From JACNIV01 sp965370415 (GTDB lineage Bacteria; Cloacimonadota; Cloacimonadia; Cloacimonadales; TCS61), in the NCBI GenBank assembly GCA_965370415.1, contig CBDUTJ010000006.1:1-64000 (forward strand): a DNA stretch of 64,000 nt, given 5' to 3'. The notes beneath the pieces are model-generated. The model ran no database searches. It had not been told where the DNA came from and saw nothing but the letters and a program-made list of their open reading frames with translations. The translations under genes were made by a program, and so were the position numbers. Of this stretch, positions 17,301 through 24,281 are shown one piece after another (position 1 is the first letter of the stretch; each line of letters opens with the position of its first letter).

Positions 17301-19275
17301 CAATTGCTGCATCGATCCAGTTTGTACCTGTACCTGTGGTGGAAAGTACCTGTCCGCTGGTTCCTGGTTGATCATCACTATCTCTCAATTCACCTGTTGC
17401 CTGGAAATCACCATTAATTCTGACATAATCATTATCGAATTCGCCATAGATAAGAGGTGTGGAGATAGTTGAACTTTCAATATAAAGTTTATTTGAACCT
17501 GTTTCATTATAGCCTGCTTCCATTCCAAGAAAAACATTATTTGAACCTGTTGTATTATAACCCGAATAGGAACCGACAAATATATTTTTTTCACCGGTAC
17601 TTAGATATCCGGAATTGCTTCCAATATATGAATTATAGTTTCCTGTCGTATTGTTTAGTCCACTATTTCTTCCAAGAAAAACATTAGATTTACCACTTGT
17701 ATTGCTAGTACCTGCAGCAACTCCTATAAAAGCATTTGAATGTCCGGTATTGTTATGACCAGCATTATCACCGACAAAGATGTTGCCTACACCTTTGTTT
17801 TGCAAAATGTCTTCACCATCTATTTTATATGCATTCTCGGAAGAAATATTAATTTCTCCATCAACGTCCAACTGGTAAGTGGGCGTTGTATCATTTATTC
17901 CCACTTTACCGTCATTATCCACGTAAACAACATCTGTGGGATCGCCATCTGCAGCATCGAGTGAGTGTCCATCACCACTTATTGCATCAACCCAGTCTGT
18001 GCCTGTAACTGTACTGGAAAGCACCTGTCCGCTGGTTCCGGCATCTCCTCCACTGTCCCGTGTTATTCCAGTTGTCTGGAAATCACCATTGATTACGACC
18101 TTATCATTATCGAATTCACCGTAGATGAGAGGTGAGGAAGAATCTGAGTTTTCTATATAAAGTTTATTACTTCCTGTTTCATTGTAACCAGCTTTAAACC
18201 CAAGAAAAATATCTCCGGATTTATTATGTACTGACGTTCCCACACCCGCCTGGTATCCTATTATCGTATTGTTGGAACCTTCCTGGTTATAAGCATTTGT
18301 CTGATATCCTATTCCTACATTATATTCACCACTGGCATTGAAACAAAGTGCATTCATACCAAAAGCAGTGTTATATGATCCTGCATTGTAAAAAAGTGTA
18401 TAAGCTCCATTTGCAGTGTTGTAGTTTCCTGTACTGTTATTACAGAGCGCCTGATATCCACTTGCGGTGTTGTATTGGCCACCAGTGTTTGTGTAGAGAG
18501 CCATATTCCCAACACCAACATTATAATTTTCTATACCATCATCATTTGCACCTGAATCGGAACCGAGGAAAACACTGTTACCACCTGTTTTCCCATCTGT
18601 GAGGTCATTTATCTCATCTGTTGCAGCAACCCAGTTTGTGCCTGTAACTGTACTGGAAAGCACCTGTCCGCTGGTTCCGGCATCACCAGCGCTATCGTGC
18701 AGAATTCCTGTTACACGGAAATCACCATCCACATCCAGTTTATATCCTGGAGTTGCTGTACCAATTCCCACATCACCGGATACGGCAGAATACATATCAC
18801 TTCCGTTAATTGTCCAGTCGTTATCTGTATCAGCAGTTTTGGCATGAATGGCATAAGGCACGCTTACGATGCGCAGTCGAGGAGTCATTTCGCCATCGCT
18901 GTTCACATTTATGCTCAACCATCTGTCTGAGCCGTCAAAAAGATCACTTCCAAATGTGGTTTCAGAACCCATTAATACATGCACCAGTCCGTCAATAGCA
19001 TCAACGCTGGAATGGGTTTCTGTCCAGAGTGCAGTGCCTCCGGTAGAGTCTGCATAAACTGCAAATACGATCGATACATGACCAGTTATCGGGTTACTGC
19101 TGTCGTCTGTAATTTTGCCCTGGTAGTCTATCAGATTGGGAACAGAACGGTTGTCCGTGCCATTATCTCGGAACCGGTTTCTTCGGGTTTTTGCAACCAG
19201 CATTCCACACAGGAAAATGATAATAATTATCGAAATCAATTTCCTTGAACTGATAAAATTAAAAAAACTTTTCAC
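14350..19275 (-). CDS. giant secreted tail-fibre-like protein with S74 (endosialidase chaperone) C-terminus
   Basis: 1641 residues from a GTG with AAGGAGG seven bases upstream. Signal anchor near residues 12-30. Residues 45-150 form an N-terminal beta domain (LIDYQGKITDDSSNPITG, VPYAIHAKTAD). Five tandem blocks of about 200-300 residues follow, each with SVFLGSGAG-like and NTANGYQAL turns (a stacked beta-helix) and closing with LIYGEFDND. Then come YGVYGK repeats near 1400-1500 and, from Ser1522, an S74 domain. SDERFK supplies the Ser1522/Lys1527 dyad known to drive autocleavage in phage tail spikes. The end (about 1620-1641) is a Gln-rich coiled coil that should trimerise. Likely a surface fibre. 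It follows the pseudo-receiver gene by 28 bases. Confidence 0.9.
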   Translation of the reverse strand: MKSFFNFISSRKLISIIIIIFLCGMLVAKTRRNRFRDNGTDNRSVPNLIDYQGKITDDSSNPITGHVSIVFAVYADSTGGTALWTETHSSVDAIDGLVHVLMGSETTFGSDLFDGSDRWLSINVNSDGEMTPRLRIVSVPYAIHAKTADTDNDWTINGSDMYSAVSGDVGIGTATPGYKLDVDGDFRVTGILHDSAGDAGTSGQVLSSTVTGTNWVAATDEINDLTDGKTGGNSVFLGSDSGANDDGIENYNVGVGNMALYTNTGGQYNTASGYQALCNNSTGNYNTANGAYTLFYNAGSYNTAFGMNALCFNASGEYNVGIGYQTNAYNQEGSNNTIIGYQAGVGTSVHNKSGDIFLGFKAGYNETGSNKLYIENSDSSSPLIYGEFDNDKVVINGDFQTTGITRDSGGDAGTSGQVLSSTVTGTDWVDAISGDGHSLDAADGDPTDVVYVDNDGKVGINDTTPTYQLDVDGEINISSENAYKIDGEDILQNKGVGNIFVGDNAGHNNTGHSNAFIGVAAGTSNTSGKSNVFLGRNSGLNNTTGNYNSYIGSNSGYLSTGEKNIFVGSYSGYNTTGSNNVFLGMEAGYNETGSNKLYIESSTISTPLIYGEFDNDYVRINGDFQATGELRDSDDQPGTSGQVLSTTGTGTNWIDAAIGDITAVTAGTGLTGGGTSGDVTLNVDLAGSGSATTVSRSDHNHEIDDLTDGKTGGFSVFLGSGAGMSDDGTDNTNVGVGINALFANTEGYRNTANGYEVLFSNSTGYHNTASGYRSLYHNSSGYSNTANGFQALNINSTGICNTANGDQALFSNSTGYYNTANGAHALYYNTGSDNTAFGSFALNRNTTGEFNVGLGLGANHYNQEGSQNTIIGYNAGRGTVLHNKSGNIFLGYMAGYDVTNSNKLYIENSMSLTPLIYGEFDNDYVRINGDFQATGELRDSDDQAGTSGQVLSSTGTGTDWVDVNVGAEEIDDLTDGKTGGNSVFLGYGAGTSDDGTDNHNVGVGVYALLTNTSGYDNTACGYGALNYNSMGYGNTANGTKALFCNTESFNTGYGYQALYRNSSGLSNIGIGPNANYFNQTGSQNTIIGCEAGKGTSLHNKSGNIFLGYMAGYNETGDNKLYISNSSDNTPLIYGEFDNDFVRINGDFEVTGILYDDNHDAGTSGQVLSTTGSGTDWVDVNVGAEEIDDLTDGKTGGNSVFLGSNAGLNDDGVSNYNIGVGISALRANISGIYNTANGTQALYYNTESYNTAFGSFALYRNTSGEYNVGIGLSANRYNQTGSQNTIIGHEAGRGTSIHNKSGNIFLGYRAGYNETGDNKLYIDNSSTATPLIYGEFDNDYVKINGKFEVTENISSPNSVIKGENTGTGYGVYGKHNSSDNYGLLGVSNCGVYGYNTTLDGYGVYGNSTGLYAGYFESSYNSYDTHVIHAEFTGTGIAHPRAVYGKSVPGDGLGYGGWFEGGYIGVLGNVNPTGSYTYCGVAGEVNGGTGTNYGIYGYATGGSTNYAGYFSGNVHVTGTFTNPSDERFKENVQPFKNALSKIKLMNVHTFNFKQMEEEKQMVLPEGEQIGLIAQELEEILPELVVDNVHAYDKNEGIEGAEKDMEKIEYKGINYIGLIPVLIEAMKEQQQQIEELKQQIAELR

Positions 19276-19303
19276 TTTTTCCTCCTTTGTTATTCATAAT
19301 TTT

Positions 19304-19645
19304 TTAACTTATATCCTGAAAGTACTTATTAATTTCTGCCAGGTTATCCTGATTGCGCAGGATGGTATAGTTCCCATCTTTAATACTGGATATCACATCT
19401 TCCAGGTTTCTTTCGGCAGAAAGAAGCACTTTTGTTTTCTTGTAATTACTATTTATATAATTAAGCAGAGCCACATCTGAGATTGTGTTCATTCGCAATA
19501 GAACCATATCTACAGAATTATGATCGAGAATATTTATAGCCTTCAGAGCAGAAGCTGTACTGAAAATGTTCGAACATTCTCTTCCCATGAATTCTTCTAA
19601 TTCCTTTTGTAAAAACTGATTACAATTAATTAAAAGGATATTCAT
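19304..19645 (-). CDS. degenerate receiver-domain (pseudo-REC) protein
   Basis: 113 residues, one domain. The alternating pattern NILLINCN, VDMVLLRM, TKVLLSAE, YTILRNQ matches strands 1, 3, 4 and 5 of response-regulator receivers. The acidic pocket DD is replaced by NC (residues 7-8), the phospho-acceptor Asp by Arg (LLR), and the strand-5 Lys by Arg. It should therefore not be phosphorylated in the usual way and may act as a binding or adaptor domain. It is the first gene after a sigma-54 promoter and is followed 28 bases later by the S74 fibre gene, so the two probably share a transcript. Confidence 0.75.
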   Translation of the reverse strand: MNILLINCNQFLQKELEEFMGRECSNIFSTASALKAINILDHNSVDMVLLRMNTISDVALLNYINSNYKKTKVLLSAERNLEDVISSIKDGNYTILRNQDNLAEINKYFQDIS

Positions 19646-19691
19646 TATTTTCCCGGACTCCCTGCTTCATTTTTTCTCACAGCTATATTAA

Positions 19692-19707
19692 AGCAATAGC
19701 TGTGCCA
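19692..19707 (-). promoter_or_regulatory. sigma-54 (-24/-12) promoter
   Basis: On the minus strand the sequence reads TGGCACAGCTATTGCT, against the consensus TGGCACG-N4-TTGCT. GG and GC are exactly 10 bases apart. Transcription would start near 19682, giving a leader of about 37 bases before the pseudo-REC ATG. It lies in an AGCTAT/ATAGCT inverted repeat (19681-19701). An NtrC-type activator is encoded 0.8 kb away. Confidence 0.8.
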
Positions 19708-19735
19708 GTGTTTTATCTTCATTAAATATAGGCAG

Positions 19736-19900
19736 TTAGTCCTTTTATCCGATTTGTGTTAAAGCTGATATTGCCCGATAATGGACTAAAATATGGAAAT
19801 TGAAAATTAAAGATATGTGGATAAGCTGATTATATGAAAAGTTACAGGGATATTTAATGAGATGTATTAAAATAGTGCATTTTGCCCGGAATCGGGCGGG
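19736..19900. promoter_or_regulatory. possible activator sites upstream of the sigma-54 promoter
   Basis: TTAGTCC (19736-19742) and GGACTAA (19783-19789) form an inverted pair. TTGCCCGATAATGG (19771) and TTGCCCGGAATCGGGC (19882) are two similar sites, the second containing the palindrome GCCCG-N4-CGGGC. They lie about 80 and 200 bases upstream of the promoter, where NtrC-type activators bind. Speculative. Confidence 0.3.
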
Positions 19901-19907
19901 GTGTTGA

Positions 19908-20489
19908 TTGGTTGTGATTTATTCAACCCCTTCAGGGTTGGGTGGGTTGTTCCTCGTTTACAAGTTGCACTTGTGAACGCAATTAGTGGGCAAGTTGTAC
20001 TTGCTGAATTTATTCGTAACAATAAAAGATGTAGTTGAATATATCATATTCCGCACCTAAGGAGCTTGATCCGGCAGCCTTCTATTTATCACAGGGCTTA
20101 CGCCCTGCGTTATCAAGATTACACTCCGATGGAGCTTACATTTTAGCCTTATTACTAAGCTCCAGCTTAGTAACCAAATATCATCTTGTTCTATTTCCAA
20201 GCTCGGACTTGGGAACAAGAATCAATTTGAACAGATTCCCGATCTTGTCGGGAATGACAAATTCTTAATATGTTCACGTTTTAACCTTCGGAAGGTCGAG
20301 AAAAGCGAGAAGTTTTACAACCTTCAGAAGGGTTCTACTATTAATCTTGTCCTGTCATCCCCAGCTTGACTGGGGATCTCATAAATTCCCCTCTGATAGA
20401 GTAGTGCGGCTTTAGCCGTTGAATGTGTTATCTACATGCATTTCTTTGTGCTCCCCTCTCTTGATGCCAAGAGAGGGGTCGGGGGTGAG
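19908..20489. repeat. gene-free stretch packed with short palindromes
   Basis: In order: CAACCCCTTCAGGGTTG (19923), CGTTTACAAGT/ACTTGTGAACG then CAATT (19955-19979), a CACCTAAGGAGCTTGAT motif (20054), CAGGGC/GCCCTG (20092-20107), TTACTAAGCT/AGCTTAGTAA (20152-20173), a TTCCAAG/CTTGGGAA element (20195), dRS3-like copies (20234-20259 and 20353-20378), CCTTCGGAAGG (20284) and CCCCTCTCTTGATGCCAAGAGAGGGG (20454). No credible reading frame. It separates the fibre pair from the regulator operon. Confidence 0.8.
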
Positions 20490-21845
20490 TTACAATCTAT
20501 ATTTTTCTATTCTTCTATCTAATGCCTGGCGTGTAATATTCAGCAGTTTTGCTGCTTTGGTTTTATTGAACCGGGTTTTTTGTAAGGCTTTTTCAATGAT
20601 ATTTTTCTCGATTGATTGCAAGTTATAACTATCCTTGATTTCCGGGGGATATTCTTCATTTGCAAAACCAAAATAGCTGGTAGAAAGTTTGTCTCCATCA
20701 CAGAGTATCACAGCTTTTTCTATCATATTCTTTAATTCGCGGATATTGCCGGGAAAATCATAAGCCATCAGATTTTCTAATGCATTTCTATTGATACCTT
20801 TAATATTCTTCTTCAAGTTAACGGAAAAAAGTTCTATAAAATGGTCTACCAGCAGGGGAATATCATCGATGCGTTCCCGAATCGGAGGAATATTAATTTC
20901 AAAAGAGCTGAGCCTATGATAAAGATCGGAGCGAAGAACATTATTTGTAATTAGTTTTTTCGCATCTTTATTTGTAGCAGCAATGATCCTCACATCCACA
21001 GGAATTTCTATATGCGAACCAACTTTTGTTATCTTTTTTTCTTCCAACACCCGCAGGAATTTCGACTGTTGAGCAGCAGGCATATCTCCAATCTCATCCA
21101 GGAAGAGTGTTCCTTCGGAAGCAATTTCGAACCATCCTTTCTTATCTTCATTTGCTCCTGTAAAAGCCCCTTTTTTATGACCAAAAAAACAACTTTCAAA
21201 TAAATTCTCCGGTACTGCAGAACAATTCACTGCATAAAAATAATGATCTTTTCTATCGCTAAGGGAATGAATTCCCCTGGCAACCAGTTCCTTTCCTGTA
21301 CCGCTTTCCCCGGTTATCAATACAGATGTATTCCCCGCTTTTGCAACCTTTGCCATCAAATTTAAAACATTCTTTATCTCTTTACTTTTACCGATGATAT
21401 TATTGCCGAATTTTTCTTTGAGTTCTTTAGAGACCAGCGAATAATTCATTTCAACTTCATTCAGCTTTTTCTGTAGATAGATAAACTTTTTTGTTCTTTC
21501 TATGGCATTTTGCACCTCGATAAGCCGGAACGGTTTTGTGAAAAAATCTATAGCTCCCAATCTCATTGCTTTTATCACGCTATCCATATCGCCATGCCCT
21601 GTTATTATTATCACCTCTATTTCCGGATAGAACTTCTTGATCTCTTTAAGAACATCAAGCCCGTTCATTTCGGGCAGTTTTAAATCCAGGATAACAATAT
21701 CTATTTTATTTTTTTTTAGGATGTCAAATGCCAGGGACGGCAGTTCTGCACTAAATGTTTTCATCTTACTGTTGGAAAAAAAATCCTCAATATTTTCCCT
21801 GTACGCTTTTTCATCATCCACTATCAACAAGTTCAATTCGTTCAT
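20490..21845 (-). CDS. NtrC-family sigma-54-dependent response regulator
   Basis: 451 residues. Receiver domain 1-120 with acidic DD at 10-11 and phospho-acceptor Asp54 (LDLKLP). The AAA+ domain (about 145-380) has Walker A GESGTGKE, the sigma-54-contacting loop GAFTGA and Walker B TLFLDEIGD. The C-terminal Fis-type helix-turn-helix (KTKAAKLLNITRQALDRR) binds enhancer DNA. Phosphorylation should let it activate sigma-54 promoters. Its ATG overlaps the stop of the TPR kinase (TAATG), so they form a cognate pair. The sigma-54 site at 19692 is the obvious candidate target. Confidence 0.95.
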   Translation of the reverse strand: MNELNLLIVDDEKAYRENIEDFFSNSKMKTFSAELPSLAFDILKKNKIDIVILDLKLPEMNGLDVLKEIKKFYPEIEVIIITGHGDMDSVIKAMRLGAIDFFTKPFRLIEVQNAIERTKKFIYLQKKLNEVEMNYSLVSKELKEKFGNNIIGKSKEIKNVLNLMAKVAKAGNTSVLITGESGTGKELVARGIHSLSDRKDHYFYAVNCSAVPENLFESCFFGHKKGAFTGANEDKKGWFEIASEGTLFLDEIGDMPAAQQSKFLRVLEEKKITKVGSHIEIPVDVRIIAATNKDAKKLITNNVLRSDLYHRLSSFEINIPPIRERIDDIPLLVDHFIELFSVNLKKNIKGINRNALENLMAYDFPGNIRELKNMIEKAVILCDGDKLSTSYFGFANEEYPPEIKDSYNLQSIEKNIIEKALQKTRFNKTKAAKLLNITRQALDRRIEKYRL

Positions 21846-24193
21846 TATTTGCTCTCCTTTTCAAAGGATCCGGGAAGAATTACTTTCATAATTGTATATT
21901 CATCCTGTTCACTTTCAGCAATGATATCACCTTTCATTTCTGTGAGAATGCCGTATATTATGGAAAGACCAAGACCGGTACCTTTATCTGCATCCTTGGT
22001 TGTAAAAAAAGGATCAAAGATTTTCTCAAGATTTTCTTTAGAAATGCCTGTTCCATTATCTTTAATGTCAATAAATATTTTTTTTCTTTTACTATATGTT
22101 TTCAAGCTTATTTTTTTATCATAATCAAGTTTCACGGAAGCTTTTTCTTCCACTGCATCTTTGGCATTATTAAGAAGATTCAGTACAACCTGCTCAAGCT
22201 TGAATTTATTCCCCAGAGTGAAACCTGCTGTTTCATCAAGTTCAAGACTCAGATCGATATTATGATTTCTATACTGCGTTTGCACCATGGAAACCGCATC
22301 TCTGATGGTTTGATTTACATCGATCTTTTCGAAAATAACAGACTGTTGATCACGGGAAAATATGCGAATGTGTTCGATTATCCTGCGAATCCTTTCGATA
22401 TGCTCGAACAGGGAATCAAATTTCTTGTTCAGGTATTTATTATCAAGCTGGTTAGAATTCTTTTTCTGCAGAATATTATCCAGACTCATGGTAATCCCAC
22501 CGAGAGGCTGGTTGATCTCATGTGCAATTCCAGCAGCAAGCTTTCCAAGTGATTCCAGTTTAGATTTCTGGATAAGAAGTTGCTGCTGCTTCTTATGTTT
22601 ATCCAGTTCTTCCTTAACTCTATTCTCGAGTGTTCTATTCAGTTCTTTTATTTCTTTTTCAATTCTTTTTCGTTCTTCGATCTCCTTCTTTCTTAGCTGG
22701 GATTGATGGGAAATAAGCAAGATCAGAATTATGGTTATTAGAATGGCAAGAATTGAAAAATATATAATAATATTCTGTTGGGAGATTTTCAGTTCTCCAA
22801 GTTTTTTTTCACTATTCAGGAGTTCAATTTCCTGTTCTTTCTTACCCGTTTCATATTTCACCTGCATCTCTGCAATTCGTTTGCTGCTCTCTTCATTATA
22901 CATTTTATCTTTGAGTTTTGAATGAAGCCTGTGGTAACTTAGAGCATCTTTATAATTTTTCCTATTTAAATAAAGCTCGTACAAATTTATATAAATTTCT
23001 TTCAGTAAATCATCGGATTCAATTTCTTTTGCCAATTTTAATGCATGTTTCAGGTAATATTCCGATCTTGAATAATCTCCCTTTAGTTGGTAAACATGCC
23101 CGATATTGGCTTCCGAGCTGGCAATGCTGAATTTATCTTTTGTTTCCTTTTTTAAAGCAAGTGCTTCCAATTGATATTTCAGAGATTTATCAAAATTTTC
23201 CAGGTTGCGATAAACATTCCCGATATTGTTCATGGAAATAGATATCCCTTTTTTATCGTTCAATCGCTTCCTGATTTCCAATGTCTGCATGTGATATTCC
23301 AAAGCTACTTCATATTCGTTTTCCAGGTTATAAAAAACACCAATATTATTCAAACTTTGTGTATAGCCATTCATATCTTCTATCTTTTTGTAAATATCAG
23401 CTGCCTGGATCAAGATATCTATGGCTTTATCACTCTGTTTTAGTTTATGATACACGTTCCCGATATTATTTAAAAGGTTGGCAATCTGTTTTTTATCTCC
23501 GATCTCTTCTTTTATTTTAAGGGATTGAAGATAATGCTTCAAAGCATTTTCATAATCTCCAATTCTTATGTAAATATTTCCAGTATTATTCAGGGAAACA
23601 GACGCTCTGGTAAGATTATTATCTTTTTTATAGAATTCCGTTGATCTCTTATAGAATTTTAATGCCAATGCATAGTTGTTCAGATACCAGTGTGTCATGC
23701 CGATACAATTCGAAAAATAAGCGATATCATTAATATTTTTATTTTTTTCACTTATTTGCAGCGCCCTCTGAAAATATGGAATTGCTTTATTGTTTTCTTC
23801 TATGTAAACATAAATGTAACCCAGTTTACTCAAAGTTTTAGTCAGATGTTCTTCATCCTTATATTTTTCATCTATAGATAAAGCTTGAAGATAATATGCT
23901 AATGCAGTTTCATATTCCTTTGAAATCTTGTACGCATTACCGATATTGTTTAATGCAATTGCTTCCTGCTGGTAATCTTTCCGTTCTCTTGCTTCCTTGA
24001 GTGCAAGCTGTGCGTATTCGATGCTTTTACCCTGTGAGATGTCCCTGTATTCCAGGGAAAGTTCATTCAGAATTTTAGATCTTTTCTTTGTGGATACTTT
24101 TTCAAGAATAGTTTCCAGGCTGTCTATCCGGGAATCTGAAAAAAGATTAAAATGAAAAAGAATAACTAACAAAATGAAAAATACTTTTTTCAT
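21845..24193 (-). CDS. sensor histidine kinase with extracytoplasmic TPR repeats
   Basis: 782 residues, GGAGGATTT before the ATG. Signal or first membrane segment at 1-18. Residues about 35-430 are ten or so TPR units (LNNIGNVY, ALKHYLQSL, AIDILIQAA repeats). A transmembrane helix (IIIYFSILAILITIILILLI) lies near 475-497, then a coiled coil. The kinase core has H-box AGIAHEINQPLGG, N-box NLLNNAKDAV, DNGTGI and GTGLGLSI. A TPR array outside the membrane implies sensing of a protein or peptide, not a small ligand. It is coupled to the NtrC-type regulator and follows the membrane GAF protein by 88 bases. Confidence 0.93.
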   Translation of the reverse strand: MKKVFFILLVILFHFNLFSDSRIDSLETILEKVSTKKRSKILNELSLEYRDISQGKSIEYAQLALKEARERKDYQQEAIALNNIGNAYKISKEYETALAYYLQALSIDEKYKDEEHLTKTLSKLGYIYVYIEENNKAIPYFQRALQISEKNKNINDIAYFSNCIGMTHWYLNNYALALKFYKRSTEFYKKDNNLTRASVSLNNTGNIYIRIGDYENALKHYLQSLKIKEEIGDKKQIANLLNNIGNVYHKLKQSDKAIDILIQAADIYKKIEDMNGYTQSLNNIGVFYNLENEYEVALEYHMQTLEIRKRLNDKKGISISMNNIGNVYRNLENFDKSLKYQLEALALKKETKDKFSIASSEANIGHVYQLKGDYSRSEYYLKHALKLAKEIESDDLLKEIYINLYELYLNRKNYKDALSYHRLHSKLKDKMYNEESSKRIAEMQVKYETGKKEQEIELLNSEKKLGELKISQQNIIIYFSILAILITIILILLISHQSQLRKKEIEERKRIEKEIKELNRTLENRVKEELDKHKKQQQLLIQKSKLESLGKLAAGIAHEINQPLGGITMSLDNILQKKNSNQLDNKYLNKKFDSLFEHIERIRRIIEHIRIFSRDQQSVIFEKIDVNQTIRDAVSMVQTQYRNHNIDLSLELDETAGFTLGNKFKLEQVVLNLLNNAKDAVEEKASVKLDYDKKISLKTYSKRKKIFIDIKDNGTGISKENLEKIFDPFFTTKDADKGTGLGLSIIYGILTEMKGDIIAESEQDEYTIMKVILPGSFEKESK

Positions 24194-24281
24194 AAATCCT
24201 CCAAAAGTGATTCAAAAGCCGGACATTGTTCACGGGAATGACACAGAAATTATTTTTAAAGAGGAATAGAGGAATAGCAAT

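Noticed and set aside
14368..19248. Many plus-strand open frames of 60-130 codons opposite the fibre gene
   Set aside because: They are low-complexity Ser/Pro/Thr/Ile shadows of the repetitive coding strand, with no ribosome sites or family motifs.
14350..19275. Prophage tail-fibre region
   Set aside because: The S74 domain is shared with phage tail spikes, but there is a signal peptide and no capsid, terminase, portal or integrase gene nearby.
21755..22552. 265-codon plus-strand frame opposite the regulator and kinase genes
   Set aside because: Phe/Ile/Cys-rich antisense composition, no ribosome site; the opposite strand has two clear genes.
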